Part shown: one piece after another, positions 7,397-15,118 of the stretch
Numbering within the stretch: the stretch's first letter is position 1
Layout of the letters: each line of letters begins with the position of its first letter
Assembly: GCA_964428935.1 (NCBI GenBank)
Contig: CAYSAG010000039.1
Location: 1 to 25,315, forward strand
Direction: 5' to 3'
DNA length: 25,315 nt
Source: JAADHY01 sp964428935
Lineage (GTDB): Bacteria; Planctomycetota; Planctomycetia; Planctomycetales; Planctomycetaceae
Program-made: the position numbers and the translations under genes
The notes under the pieces: generated by a model
Database searches by the model: none
Seen by the model: only the letters and a program-made list of their open reading frames with translations
Told to the model about the DNA's origin: nothing

Positions 7397-8101
7397 ATGG
7401 GACAGAAAGTTCGCCCAACAGGTTTCCGAATCGGGATCATGGAAAACTGGCGCAGCCGATGGTTCGCGTCGAAGAAGGAGTTCGGAAACCTGCTCATTGA
7501 AGACCAAAAGATCCGCCAGTACATCAAGAAAAAGCACGCGGTCGCCGGAATTGCCAGGATCGAGATCGAGCGGACGCGTGACCAGGTCGTCGTGCACCTC
7601 CACACGGCGCGGCCGGGTATCCTGATCGGCCGTCGTGGCCAGGAGGTGGAGCGGCTTCGGGCCGACTTGGAGGACCTGACGGGCCGACGCATGGACGTGA
7701 AAGTCATCGAGGTTCCATCTCCATACAAGAGCGCGCAGCTCGTGGCCGAAGAAATTGCTCAGCAGCTGGTCAAGCGCGGCAATTTCCGGCGGATCATGAA
7801 GCGAGCCCTGGACCAGGTGATGGAGGCGGGTGCCCACGGGGTCAAGGTTCAGCTGGCCGGCCGGCTGGGTGGAGCCGAGATGTCTCGAACCGAGAAGGCG
7901 ATCCGCGGGTCGATCCCCTTGTCCACACTTCGGCGCCACATTGACTACGGGTTCGCTCTGGCCCGTACGACTCAAGGCGCCATCGGAGTCAAGGTGTGGA
8001 TCGACCTGGGAGACTACTACGACGAGAAGGAGAGTGGCGATGGCTCTAATGCCCAAAAGGGTAAAACATCGAAAGTGGCAAAGAAGACGTATAAGAGGTA
8101 A
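7397..8101 (+). CDS. rpsC: 30S ribosomal protein S3
   Basis: A 234-residue S3, part of the mRNA entry tunnel with its helicase activity. It starts MGQKVRPTGFRIGI. The KH domain carries GILIGRRGQEVERLR, the loop that contacts mRNA, and the C-terminal domain has RLGGAEMSRTEKAIRGSIPL and GVKVWIDLGD. A Shine–Dalgarno-like AAGGCAAGGG precedes the ATG at 7397; the open frame back to 7352 lacks a family N-terminus. The last about 20 residues (SGDGSNAQKGKTSKVAKKTYKR) are encoded by DNA that also encodes the start of rplP in another frame, a 62-nt overlap. Confidence 0.96.
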   Translation: MGQKVRPTGFRIGIMENWRSRWFASKKEFGNLLIEDQKIRQYIKKKHAVAGIARIEIERTRDQVVVHLHTARPGILIGRRGQEVERLRADLEDLTGRRMDVKVIEVPSPYKSAQLVAEEIAQQLVKRGNFRRIMKRALDQVMEAGAHGVKVQLAGRLGGAEMSRTEKAIRGSIPLSTLRRHIDYGFALARTTQGAIGVKVWIDLGDYYDEKESGDGSNAQKGKTSKVAKKTYKR

Positions 8102-8459
8102 GGCCACTCGGGGTAATACGGTCGTTTATGGGGACTGGGGTCTGCAGTCGACTCAGGCGGGCCATATTTCGGCGAAGACGATCGAGGCCTGCCGAATTGC
8201 CGCGACGCAATACATTCGCGGCGAGGGAAAACTGTACATTCGCATCTTCCCCCACAAGCCTGTGACGGCCAAGCCGCTGGAGACCCGGATGGGTAAAGGC
8301 AAGGGCGAGCCGGACCGGTGGGTGGCTGTGGTCAAACCGGGTACGATTTTGTTCGAACTGAGTGGCATTTCGCAGGAAGCGGCTCGGGAGTGTTTTGCTC
8401 GAGTCGCGTACAAGCTGCCGGTGCGGGTTCGCATGGTCGGTCGGCTGGCTGGCACGTGA
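8040..8459 (+). CDS. rplP: 50S ribosomal protein L16
   Basis: A 139-residue L16, which lies by the A site and helps position tRNA. It starts MALMPKRVKHRKWQRR and has GDWGLQSTQAGHISAKTIEACR, IFPHKPVTAKPLETRMGKGKG and KPGTILFELSG, all diagnostic. The ATG at 8040 is inside rpsC and is preceded by AAGGAG (8027–8032) at 7-nt spacing, which supports this start even though it creates a 62-nt out-of-frame overlap with rpsC. A second in-frame ATG at 8049 is possible but has poorer ribosome-binding spacing. The overlap suggests translational coupling. rpmC follows 60 nt after the stop. Confidence 0.95.
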   Translation: MALMPKRVKHRKWQRRRIRGKATRGNTVVYGDWGLQSTQAGHISAKTIEACRIAATQYIRGEGKLYIRIFPHKPVTAKPLETRMGKGKGEPDRWVAVVKPGTILFELSGISQEAARECFARVAYKLPVRVRMVGRLAGT

Positions 8460-8519
8460 CGAAACGGGGGATCGAGGCCGCAAGGGACGTGACGGGGATG
8501 TCCCGATCGGGAGTCGGCG

Positions 8520-8738
8520 ATGACGAAGGCCAAAGAGCTACGGGAATACAGCGACGAGCAGCTCTTTCATGAGTTGGCGACGTGCCGGAAAGAGCTGTTT
8601 CGGTTGAGGTTTCAGGCGACCACCGAGCGGCTGGATACGCCCAGCAAGTTGCGGGAGCTGCGGCGAGAGATCGCTCGGATCAAGACGATTCTGCGCGAGC
8701 GGGAACTGGCTCGCGAACGCGAGAAGTCGCAAAAGTAG
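8520..8738 (+). CDS. rpmC: 50S ribosomal protein L29
   Basis: A 72-residue, two-helix L29, which sits next to L23 at the tunnel exit. MTKAKELREYSDEQLFHELATCRKELFRLRFQ is split over the first helix, and TPSKLRELRREIARIKTILRERE forms the second; the charged tail ends in EKSQK. It is slightly longer than E. coli L29 (63 residues). GGGAG (8509–8513) lies 6 nt before the ATG. Location between rplP and rpsQ is standard. Confidence 0.95.
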   Translation: MTKAKELREYSDEQLFHELATCRKELFRLRFQATTERLDTPSKLRELRREIARIKTILRERELAREREKSQK

Positions 8739-8757
8739 CGCCGGAGAGGCACGACCC

Positions 8758-9105
8758 ATGCGCAAACGGTTGATCGGCGTCGTCACCAGTGACAAGCGAG
8801 ACAAGACTCTCCGAGTGGAGATTCAACGGCTGTATCGCCACCCGCGGTACGGAAAAATCGTCCGCGGCCGGACCGTGTGCCACGTGCACGACGAGAAGAA
8901 CGAGGCTCGCGAGAACGACATCGTCGAGATCATCGAGAGTCGCCCGCGGTCGAAGACGAAGCGCTGGGACTTGGTGCGAATCGTGAAACGGGCTGAGGAA
9001 GGGGCGACGCGGAAGGACGCTCCTCATTACGACGAGACCAATCAGGTCGTCGAGTCTGGGGACGCGGGGGACATCTCGAGCGAACAGCCAACCTCGGGCG
9101 AGTGA
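8758..9105 (+). CDS. rpsQ: 30S ribosomal protein S17
   Basis: A 115-residue S17, an OB-fold primary binder of 16S rRNA. The core (about 1–80) has RLIGVVTSDKRDKTLRVEI, the HPRYGKIVRGRT loop and the ENDIVEIIESRPRSKTKRW segment. The remaining 35 residues are an acidic, Ser/Gly/Glu-rich tail (ending EQPTSGE) with no match in E. coli S17 (84 residues); similar low-complexity tails appear on L4 and L17 in this window. A good Shine–Dalgarno sequence (GGAGAGG, 8743–8749, 8-nt spacing) precedes the ATG. Confidence 0.95.
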   Translation: MRKRLIGVVTSDKRDKTLRVEIQRLYRHPRYGKIVRGRTVCHVHDEKNEARENDIVEIIESRPRSKTKRWDLVRIVKRAEEGATRKDAPHYDETNQVVESGDAGDISSEQPTSGE

Positions 9106-9146
9106 GGCGTATCGCGCGAAGACAGCCGAGGGAAAGGTGACCAACA

Positions 9147-9515
9147 ATGATCCAGATGCAGACACTTCTGGACGTTGCAGACAATACAGGAGCCAAGGTG
9201 GCGCGCTGCATCAAGGTGCTCGGCGGGTCACGCCGCCGCACGGCCGGACTGGGCGACGTGATCGTGGTGAGCATTCAGAAGACGTTGCCCGGCAGTCCAA
9301 TCAAACCGGGCAGCGTGATGCGTGGCGTGATCGTCCGGTGCAAGAAGCCGACTCGCCGCTCGGATGGCAGCTACGTGCGGTTCGACAGCAACGCGATTGT
9401 GCTGGTCGACAACGATGGCAACCCGAGAGGAACACGCGTGTTCGGTGCTGTGGCCCGGGAGTTGCGGGACCGAAACTTCATGAAGATCATCAGCCTGGCA
9501 AGCGAGGTGGTCTAG
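9147..9515 (+). CDS. rplN: 50S ribosomal protein L14
   Basis: A 122-residue L14, which forms intersubunit bridges and is the docking site of the silencing factor RsfS. It begins MIQMQTLLDVADNTGAK, the universal N-terminus, and has the KPGSVMRGVIVRCKK strand, the SYVRFDSNAIVLVD strand and FGAVARELRDRNFMKIISLA. Length is exactly typical. AAGGTG (9134–9139) lies 7 nt before the ATG. rplX begins 4 nt after its stop. Confidence 0.97.
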   Translation: MIQMQTLLDVADNTGAKVARCIKVLGGSRRRTAGLGDVIVVSIQKTLPGSPIKPGSVMRGVIVRCKKPTRRSDGSYVRFDSNAIVLVDNDGNPRGTRVFGAVARELRDRNFMKIISLASEVV

Positions 9516-9519
9516 AGCA

Positions 9520-9873
9520 ATGAAGATCCGGAGAAACGACCAGGTTGTTGTGATCGCCGGCGACGATGCCGCTCCAGTTCCCCGTCGTGTCCTGCAAGTC
9601 CTGGACGGTGGCCGGCGGATTGTCGTGGAGGGAGTGAATCGGGTGTACAAGCACGTCCGTCGGGGGCACCCGAAAAGCCCCCAGGGCGGACGACTGGAGG
9701 TCGAGTTGCCGATCGACGCCTCCAACTGCATGCTGTACTGTCCGTCGTGCCAGCGCGGCGTTCGGGTTGGCTTTCGGTACACGGACGAAGGCCGGAAGCA
9801 GCGTTATTGCAAACGTTGCGGGGGATCCATTGGTGAGGCCGGTCCGCCAAAGCGGCGGTACGCTAGGACGTAG
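9520..9873 (+). CDS. rplX: 50S ribosomal protein L24 with zinc ribbon
   Basis: A 117-residue L24, an assembly initiator that binds the 5' end of 23S rRNA. The KOW domain is at about 3–35 (MKIRRNDQVVVIAGDD start), followed by the VNRVYKHVRR loop. The C-terminal domain carries two Cys pairs, C74-x2-C77 and C97-x2-C100, forming a zinc ribbon of the kind seen in many bacterial L24 proteins but not in E. coli. Together with S14 and L36 this makes three Cys-ligated (C+) ribosomal proteins here. The Shine–Dalgarno sequence GAGGTGG (9504–9510) lies inside rplN. A 6-bp hairpin (9874–9879 with 9893–9898) begins right after the stop. Confidence 0.96.
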   Translation: MKIRRNDQVVVIAGDDAAPVPRRVLQVLDGGRRIVVEGVNRVYKHVRRGHPKSPQGGRLEVELPIDASNCMLYCPSCQRGVRVGFRYTDEGRKQRYCKRCGGSIGEAGPPKRRYART

Positions 9874-9950
9874 TGATCGTGCCCACCCGTATCGATCAGA
9901 CGCGGCCGTAGGGACGAACCGACGAACGACTGACCTGTGGTGAACAAAAA

Positions 9951-10505
9951 ATGGCCAGGTTGCTTGAACGCTACCGCAATGAGATCGCTCCCAAGCTACA
10001 GAAACAGCTTGGGTTGAAAAACATACTCGCCGTTCCTCGGCTGGAACGGATCGTCATCAACATGGGAGTGGGTCGGGCGATCCAGGACCGGAAGCGGCTG
10101 GACGAGGCGGTCATGCATCTGCGCCAATTGTCCGGCCAGCAGCCGGCCATCACTCGGGCGAAGAAGTCTGTGTCGGGCTTTCGTCTGCGGAAGGGAATGG
10201 AAATCGGCTGTAAGGTCACCTTGCGCGGACGGCGCATGTATGAGTTCCTCGACCGCTTGATTACCTTGGCCTTGCCGCGAGTCCGTGATTTCCGCGGCTT
10301 AAACCCGGACTCCTTTGATGGTCACGGGAACTACAGCTTGGGACTGAGCGAGCAGTTGGTTTTTCCTGAGATCGACCCGGACACGGTTCATTACACACAG
10401 GGTATGAACATTACGATCGTCACCACAGCAAAGACCGACGAGGAGGGGTATTTGTTGCTAAAAGAGTTCGGCATGCCGTTTCGCAAGAAGGCGTCGGTAC
10501 GCTAG
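9951..10505 (+). CDS. rplE: 50S ribosomal protein L5
   Basis: A 184-residue L5, which binds 5S rRNA and contacts the P-site tRNA. Visible blocks are VPRLERIVINMGVGRAI, the GQQPAITRAKKSVSGFRLRKGM segment, the GRRMYEFLDRLI helix and VRDFRGLNPDSFDGHGNYSLG, ending in GMPFRK. The ATG at 9951 follows an A-rich stretch with no strong Shine–Dalgarno sequence. The 77-nt gap from rplX contains one small hairpin just after the rplX stop and no promoter that I can see. Confidence 0.96.
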   Translation: MARLLERYRNEIAPKLQKQLGLKNILAVPRLERIVINMGVGRAIQDRKRLDEAVMHLRQLSGQQPAITRAKKSVSGFRLRKGMEIGCKVTLRGRRMYEFLDRLITLALPRVRDFRGLNPDSFDGHGNYSLGLSEQLVFPEIDPDTVHYTQGMNITIVTTAKTDEEGYLLLKEFGMPFRKKASVR

Positions 10506-10546
10506 TCGGATGAGGGCAAGACACGGGAAGAGGTAGACACGTAGCC

Positions 10547-10732
10547 ATGGCCTCGAAAGCGAAAATCGCAAAAGCGAAGAAGCCGCCCAAGTTTTCGACT
10601 CGCCGCGAGAACCGCTGTGAGCTGTGTGGGCGTCCCCGAAGCGTGTACAGGAAATTCAAGGTGTGCCGCATTTGCTTTCGGAACCTTTGTTTGGAAGGTT
10701 TGATTCCCGGAGCGAAGAAGGCGAGCTGGTGA
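10547..10732 (+). CDS. rpsN: 30S ribosomal protein S14, zinc-binding short type
   Basis: A 61-residue short S14 (type Z). The four zinc ligands are C24-x2-C27 and C40-x2-C43, in NRCELCGRP and KVCRICFRN, and the C-terminus ends GLIPGAKKASW as in the family. S14 binds the 16S rRNA head late in assembly. Genomes often also carry a zinc-free paralogue for zinc starvation; none is in this window. Its place between rplE and rpsH is standard. The Shine–Dalgarno sequence is weak and distant. Confidence 0.96.
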   Translation: MASKAKIAKAKKPPKFSTRRENRCELCGRPRSVYRKFKVCRICFRNLCLEGLIPGAKKASW

Positions 10733-10795
10733 GAGCGGGTGGGCGTTCAGTTCGAGGCCGCTGCGAAGATCGAAGAGCAAAGGGCATTTGTCGCC

Positions 10796-11191
10796 ATGAT
10801 GACGGACCCTATTGCCGACATGCTGACGCGGATCCGGAATGCGATCTTGGTGGAACGGCCGTACGTCGACGTGCCAGCCACCAAGTTGAAGATTGGCATT
10901 GCGGACGTGCTCCAGCGAGAAGGCTACATCTGGGATTACGAGATCATCGAGCAGAAGCCGCAGAACATCTTGCGCATCAACTTGAAGTACGGGCTGAACG
11001 GGGAACGGGTCATTCAGCACATCAAGCGGATCAGTAAACCGGGACGCCGAGTGTACGCAGGTGTCAACGAGTTGCCGAATGTTCTGGACGGGCTCGGCAT
11101 CGCGATTCTGTCAACCAATCAGGGTGTTTTGAGCAATCGCGAGGCCAAACAGAAGAACGTCGGCGGAGAAGTGATCTGCGAAGTCTGGTAA
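10796..11191 (+). CDS. rpsH: 30S ribosomal protein S8
   Basis: A 131-residue S8, a primary binder of the central 16S rRNA domain. It shows TDPIADMLTRIRNAI at the N-terminus, YVDVPATKLKIGIADVLQREGYI, then RRVYAGVNELPNVLDGLGIAILST and a GGEVICEVW end. Two ATG codons are adjacent (10796 and 10799). I chose 10796 because AAAGGGC (10779–10785) is then 10 nt away; the family usually begins MTDP, which fits 10799. An upstream open frame to 10739 has no family support. In E. coli S8 represses the spc operon; I see no matching RNA site. Confidence 0.95.
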   Translation: MMTDPIADMLTRIRNAILVERPYVDVPATKLKIGIADVLQREGYIWDYEIIEQKPQNILRINLKYGLNGERVIQHIKRISKPGRRVYAGVNELPNVLDGLGIAILSTNQGVLSNREAKQKNVGGEVICEVW

Positions 11192-11211
11192 TCGACGCGG
11201 GTGGTCGTCCT

Positions 11212-11766
11212 ATGTCACGCATCGGCAAAAAGCCAATTCCGGTTCCGGACGGGGTGGAAGTGACCATCGACGGAACCTTGATTCGAGTCAAGGGGCCGCA
11301 CGGCGAACTGACGCTGCGCCATCATCCGAACATGAAGGTGGAGTTCGACCGTGAGAAGCGTGAAATCCGGGTGGTCCGTCCGGACGACCAACGGATGAAT
11401 AAGGCTCTGCACGGGCTGACGCGGAGCTTGATTGCGAACATGGTTCAGGGCGTGACCCAGCCGTTCGAGAAGCGACTTGAGATTGTCGGTGTGGGCTATC
11501 AGGCGTTTTTGAGCGGTAACGAATTGGAATTGCAGGTCGGGTTTGCCCATCCGGTGAAAATGAAGATCCCGGAAGGGATCGAGTGTCAAGTTCCGAATCC
11601 GACGCACATCGTTCTGCGCAGCCCGGACAAGCAGAAGTTGGGGCAGTTCGCAGCGGATATTCGGCGGGTGCGGCCCCCCGAGCCTTACAAGGGGAAAGGC
11701 ATTCGGTACGAGGGAGAACACATCAGACGGAAGGAGGGCAAAGCGTTCGCTGGTGGCGGGCGCTGA
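11212..11766 (+). CDS. rplF: 50S ribosomal protein L6
   Basis: A 184-residue L6 located near the GTPase centre and sarcin–ricin loop. It has MSRIGKKPIPVPDGVEV, the VKGPHGELT loop, GVTQPFEKRLEIVGVGYQA and the C-terminal RVRPPEPYKGKGIRYEGEHI plus RRKEGK signature. Length is typical. It starts 20 nt after rpsH with a GGTGGT-like weak ribosome binding site. The 81-nt gap to rplR shows nothing recognisable. Confidence 0.97.
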   Translation: MSRIGKKPIPVPDGVEVTIDGTLIRVKGPHGELTLRHHPNMKVEFDREKREIRVVRPDDQRMNKALHGLTRSLIANMVQGVTQPFEKRLEIVGVGYQAFLSGNELELQVGFAHPVKMKIPEGIECQVPNPTHIVLRSPDKQKLGQFAADIRRVRPPEPYKGKGIRYEGEHIRRKEGKAFAGGGR

Positions 11767-11847
11767 GGTGCTGAAGTTTCAACGAGGGCGGACGTCGTTC
11801 TTCTGTCTGCAATCGGCAAGTGGCTAGGCGGAGGCGCGTGATTAGCC

Positions 11848-12231
11848 ATGAAGATGTATAAACGGATTCAGAAGCGACGCATGCGGCGGGCGTACCGAGT
11901 ACGCAACCGGATCCGCCGCGCGGCGAAGATTGCGGGCACGGGGCGTCCGCGGCTGTCTGTCTTTCGCAGCAATAAACACATTTACGCCCAGATTATCGAT
12001 GACGAGGCGGGCCATACGCTGGTAGCCGCCAGCACGCTCGAAAAGGAAATTTGTGGTGCCGGAAAGAACGGTGGGAACAAGGAGGCCGCGGCGAAAGTCG
12101 GCAAACTGATTGCTGAGAGGGCCTTGGCTAAAGGGATCAAACAAGTGGCATTTGACCGTGGGCCGTACAAGTTTCATGGTCGAGTCGCGGCTTTGGCGAA
12201 TGCGGCTCGTGAAGCCGGCTTGGACTTCTAA
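11848..12231 (+). CDS. rplR: 50S ribosomal protein L18
   Basis: A 127-residue L18, which with L5 joins 5S rRNA to the large subunit. The basic N-terminus (MKMYKRIQKRRMRRAYRVR) is followed by the core GRPRLSVFRSNKHIYAQIIDD, the AAAKVGKLIAERALAKGI helix and FDRGPYKFHGRVAALANAAREAGL at the end, all diagnostic. GGAGG occurs about 14 nt upstream of the ATG, a long spacing. It lies between rplF and rpsE as expected. Confidence 0.96.
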   Translation: MKMYKRIQKRRMRRAYRVRNRIRRAAKIAGTGRPRLSVFRSNKHIYAQIIDDEAGHTLVAASTLEKEICGAGKNGGNKEAAAKVGKLIAERALAKGIKQVAFDRGPYKFHGRVAALANAAREAGLDF

Positions 12232-12270
12232 CGACCCGAGAAGGCGAAGCAAGACGCGGGAGAGCGACCA

Positions 12271-12762
12271 GTGTCGACAGGTGGTCTAGAAGGTCAATCC
12301 CAGACCATTGAGAACGTTGTCCAGATTCGTCGGTGCGCCTGCGTGGTCAAGGGCGGTCGACGGTTCAGTTTTTCGGCCATGGTCGTCGTCGGGGACCGCA
12401 ATGGGCGTGTTGGATGGGGCTACGGCAAGGCTCCGGAAGTCCCGTCGGCTGTCGAGAAGGCCACTCGGGCGGCAGAAAAGAACATGATTCGCGTGCCGCT
12501 GGTGGGCACGAGCATCCCGCATCGCGTGGTTGGACATTTTGGAGCTTCCCGGGTGCTATTGATTCCGGCCAGGCCTGGCACCGGCATCATCGCTGGGGAA
12601 ACGGTTCGTGCGGTGGTCGAGGCCGCGGGGATCACGGATATCCTCACCAAGAGCCGAGGGTCGAACAATCCCATTAATCTGGTGAAGGCAACTTTCGACG
12701 CGCTGAAACAACTTCGCAGTCGGGAAGAGATCGAACGGCTTCGAGGAGTCAAGCTGTCATGA
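12271..12762 (+). CDS. rpsE: 30S ribosomal protein S5
   Basis: A 163-residue S5, which helps form the mRNA entry site and maintains decoding fidelity. The double-stranded-RNA-binding N-terminal domain has CACVVKGGRRFSFSAMVVVGD and GRVGWGYGKAPEVPSAVEKA; the C-terminal domain has RPGTGIIAGETVRAVVEAAG and the KSRGSNNPINLVKAT motif. The start is GTG at 12271, with GGGAGAG (12258–12264) 6 nt upstream. The stop overlaps the rplO start as ATGA (12759–12762). rpmD (L30), which often lies here, is absent. Confidence 0.96.
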   Translation: MSTGGLEGQSQTIENVVQIRRCACVVKGGRRFSFSAMVVVGDRNGRVGWGYGKAPEVPSAVEKATRAAEKNMIRVPLVGTSIPHRVVGHFGASRVLLIPARPGTGIIAGETVRAVVEAAGITDILTKSRGSNNPINLVKATFDALKQLRSREEIERLRGVKLS

Positions 12763-13211
12763 TTATCAATGACGTCCATCGAGGCATTCATCGCCGGAAG
12801 CGGCCCAAGCGAGTAGGACGAGGGCCCGGGTCCGGACATGGCAAGACGTGTGGCCGTGGGCACAAGGGCTTCAAGAGCCGCTCGGGTTCGTCGCTGCGCC
12901 GCGGCTACGAAGGCGGACAGATGCCGCTCTTTCGGCGCTTGGCCAAACGAGGGTTCAACAACGCAGCTTTTGCTCCTCGAGTTGCCATTGTCAACGTGGG
13001 GGCGCTCCAACGGGCGTTCAACGACGGTGACGTGGTGACCCCAGAGGTGTTGGCTCAGAAGGGGCTGGCCAAGGGACGGTACGATCTGGTAAAAATTCTC
13101 GGCAATGGCGAGCTGAAAAAGAAGCTGACTGTTCGGGCGCACCTGTTCTCGAAGTCCGCGGCCGAGAAAATCAGGGCGTGTGGTGGAGTCGTTGAGCAGC
13201 TGACGACTTGA
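12759..13211 (+). CDS. rplO: 50S ribosomal protein L15
   Basis: A 150-residue L15, a late-assembly protein with a long basic extension threading 23S rRNA. The extension shows KRVGRGPGSGHGKTCGRGHKG, then EGGQMPLFRRLAKRGFNN and the globular C-terminal domain with AHLFSKSAAEKIRACGG. The ATG overlaps the rpsE stop by 4 nt, and GAGGAG (12743–12748) lies inside rpsE, so translation is probably coupled. The next gene, secY, starts 208 nt downstream. That gap holds a possible GC-rich hairpin (13322–13330 with 13353–13363, one 2-nt bulge) but no convincing promoter. Confidence 0.96.
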   Translation: MIINDVHRGIHRRKRPKRVGRGPGSGHGKTCGRGHKGFKSRSGSSLRRGYEGGQMPLFRRLAKRGFNNAAFAPRVAIVNVGALQRAFNDGDVVTPEVLAQKGLAKGRYDLVKILGNGELKKKLTVRAHLFSKSAAEKIRACGGVVEQLTT

Positions 13212-13419
13212 GCTGGATCAGGGCCCGTCTTTCGATCGTCGCGCGTGGGCCGGAACGGCGAGCAGACGAGCTCCCGGCTGTTGTTCTTGGGAAGAGGCAA
13301 GGACCGACGCGTAGCGGCGGAAGCAGGCGGTGGCTCGGGTGAGGACGTCAAGCCGCGACTGCTGCCGGCAACCACTCCGATAGTGTTTCCGGCGGCCGTT
13401 GTTACAGGATGCCGACGCC

Positions 13420-14784
13420 ATGCTTGGAAAGCTGATCACACTCTTCAAGATCCCGGAACTCCGCCGGAAAATCCTCTTCACACTCGCCCTGCTGGCGGTC
13501 TACCGCATGGGGTTCTGGGTTCCGCTGCCGATCATCGACCAGGCCAAACTGAAGGCCAACATCGAGCGGCTGGAGCAGGGCCAAGCGGGGACCATGGGAC
13601 AAGTGATGCAGGTCGTCGCGCTGTTCTCGGCTTCGCAGATCGGGAACGCGACGATCTTCGGTCTGGGCATCATGCCTTACATTTCGGCCGCAATTATCTT
13701 CGAACTGCTGGCAAGTGTGTATCCCCCGCTCGAACAGTTGAGGAAAGAAGGCGAGGCCGGTCGCAAGAAGATCAACGAATATACGCGCTACGCCACTGTG
13801 TTCATCTGTCTGGGGCAAAGCTATTTCTGGGTCCGAGGGCTCGGCGGCGGAATGTTCGGCGAGAGCTTGGTCCGCCCAGAGTACAACTCATTCTATTGGC
13901 ACATGGTCTGCACGTTCACAATGACGTGCGGGACCATTCTTTTGATGTGGATTGGTGAACAAATTGACGCATATGGAATTGGGAACGGCATCAGCCTGCT
14001 GATCACCGCGGGCATCATCGAGCGAATGCCTGGTGCGGGTCAGCAGTTGTTCCGGCAGGCGTCGCTCGAGTTAGGCGCCGACATGGGCATCGAGAAGCTG
14101 CTCCTGCTGGCAACTTTGTTTGTAGTGGTCGTTGTTTGTGTCGTCGCGATGACCGAGGGGCAGCGGCGCATTCCGATTCAAAGTGCCAAGCACGTCCGGG
14201 GGCGACGCATTCTGGGCGGGCAGCGTCAGTTCCTGCCGTTGCGGGTGAACCAGGCTGGCGTGATGCCGATCATCTTCGCATCCAGCCTGCTCATGTTCCC
14301 GTGGTTCCTGTTCGGTCAGCTGTCCTACGTGTTTCCCGAGTCGCGGGTCTTGGCCGTGCTGAAAGACGTGTTCGGTGGCGGGCGTGGCTACATCTACAAC
14401 CTCTGCTACATTATCTTGATCTACTTCTTTTGTTATTTCTGGACGGCCATCACGTTCAATCCGCGAGACATGGCGGACAATTTGAAGGATTACGGCAGTT
14501 TCATTCCGGGATACCGGCCGGGCCGCCGTACGGCGGCGTACCTGGAACAAGTCATGGTCAGGATTACCTACGTAGGTGCGGCTTTCTTGGCCATTGTCGC
14601 GGTGATTCCCACGATCATCGCCACGTCCATGGGCATCCCGTACTTGATCGCCTCGTTCTACGGCGGAACGGGACTTTTGATCATTGTGTCCGTCGAGCTC
14701 GAGCTGATCCAGCAGATCGATAGCCATTTGATCATGCGTAACTACCCGGGTCTGCTGGATGTTGAGACGAAGCGGAGGACCTGA
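13420..14784 (+). CDS. secY: Protein translocase subunit SecY
   Basis: A 454-residue integral membrane protein, the channel of the SecYEG translocon. About ten hydrophobic segments can be picked out, starting near FTLALLAVYRMGFWVPLP. Signature blocks are the GLGIMPYISAAIIFELL segment with LEQLRKEGEAGRKKIN after it, GIGNGISLLITAGI, the cytosolic loop QRRIPIQSAKHVRG, LPLRVNQAGVMPIIFA, and FNPRDMADNLKDYGSFIPGYRPG before the last two helices. The ATG at 13420 fits the family N-terminus; an in-frame TTG seven codons upstream is less likely. It ends the spc part of the cluster. The genes that often follow (adk, map, infA) are absent. Confidence 0.96.
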   Translation: MLGKLITLFKIPELRRKILFTLALLAVYRMGFWVPLPIIDQAKLKANIERLEQGQAGTMGQVMQVVALFSASQIGNATIFGLGIMPYISAAIIFELLASVYPPLEQLRKEGEAGRKKINEYTRYATVFICLGQSYFWVRGLGGGMFGESLVRPEYNSFYWHMVCTFTMTCGTILLMWIGEQIDAYGIGNGISLLITAGIIERMPGAGQQLFRQASLELGADMGIEKLLLLATLFVVVVVCVVAMTEGQRRIPIQSAKHVRGRRILGGQRQFLPLRVNQAGVMPIIFASSLLMFPWFLFGQLSYVFPESRVLAVLKDVFGGGRGYIYNLCYIILIYFFCYFWTAITFNPRDMADNLKDYGSFIPGYRPGRRTAAYLEQVMVRITYVGAAFLAIVAVIPTIIATSMGIPYLIASFYGGTGLLIIVSVELELIQQIDSHLIMRNYPGLLDVETKRRT

Positions 14785-15047
14785 GCTCTGGCATGCGCTC
14801 GGGCTGTGACGCTCGATCGCCGGACGTCCGCTGGAAAAAACCCGGTTCCGAGGACGTCAGCTCGCGAAGAGGGGACGGGCACCGGTGGCCTAAGCGGCGG
14901 AACCAACGAACGCGGGAGCGGGGCAGAGGTAGACCACGCGGAGTCAGCCGAAGCACGTCACGGGCAAGGATGGGGTCGCGTTCCTTGGGGCCGGCGTTGG
15001 ATGCCCCGCGTGTCGGAGCGGTTGCGGGCCCAGGGGCTCCGCCAGGC
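14785..15047 (+). other. Gene-free gap between secY and the alpha-cluster promoter
   Basis: No supported gene is present. Short open frames here (from 14793 and 14806) have no recognisable family blocks and are Arg/Gly/Ser-rich, as expected for random GC-rich sequence. No infA, map or adk remnant can be seen. A hairpin with a T-run is not evident after secY, so where the spc transcript ends is unclear. Confidence 0.6.
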
Positions 15048-15077
15048 TTGAGAATCCGTTGCCGGACGCTCTATAAT
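15048..15077 (+). promoter_or_regulatory. Sigma-70-type promoter of the alpha cluster
   Basis: A -35 TTGAGA (15048–15053, 5 of 6), an 18-nt spacer and a perfect -10 TATAAT (15072–15077). Expected initiation is near 15084, about 35 nt before the rpmJ ATG. It would let rpmJ-rpsM-rpsK-rpoA-rplQ be expressed independently of the upstream S10/spc genes. This is the strongest promoter match in the window. Confidence 0.8.
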
Positions 15078-15118
15078 CCGCGGTTCACGGCAGCTTGGCT
15101 ATCCAGGAGATCGGTCGA

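Noticed and set aside
9874..9898. TGATCG/CGATCA inverted repeat just after rplX
   Set aside because: A 6-bp stem with 13-nt loop and no T-run; too weak to be called a terminator, noted only in the rplX entry.
13322..13363. GC-rich hairpin between rplO and secY (9 bp with a 2-nt bulge)
   Set aside because: No T-run, no conserved position and no promoter nearby; such pairings are common by chance in GC-rich spacers.
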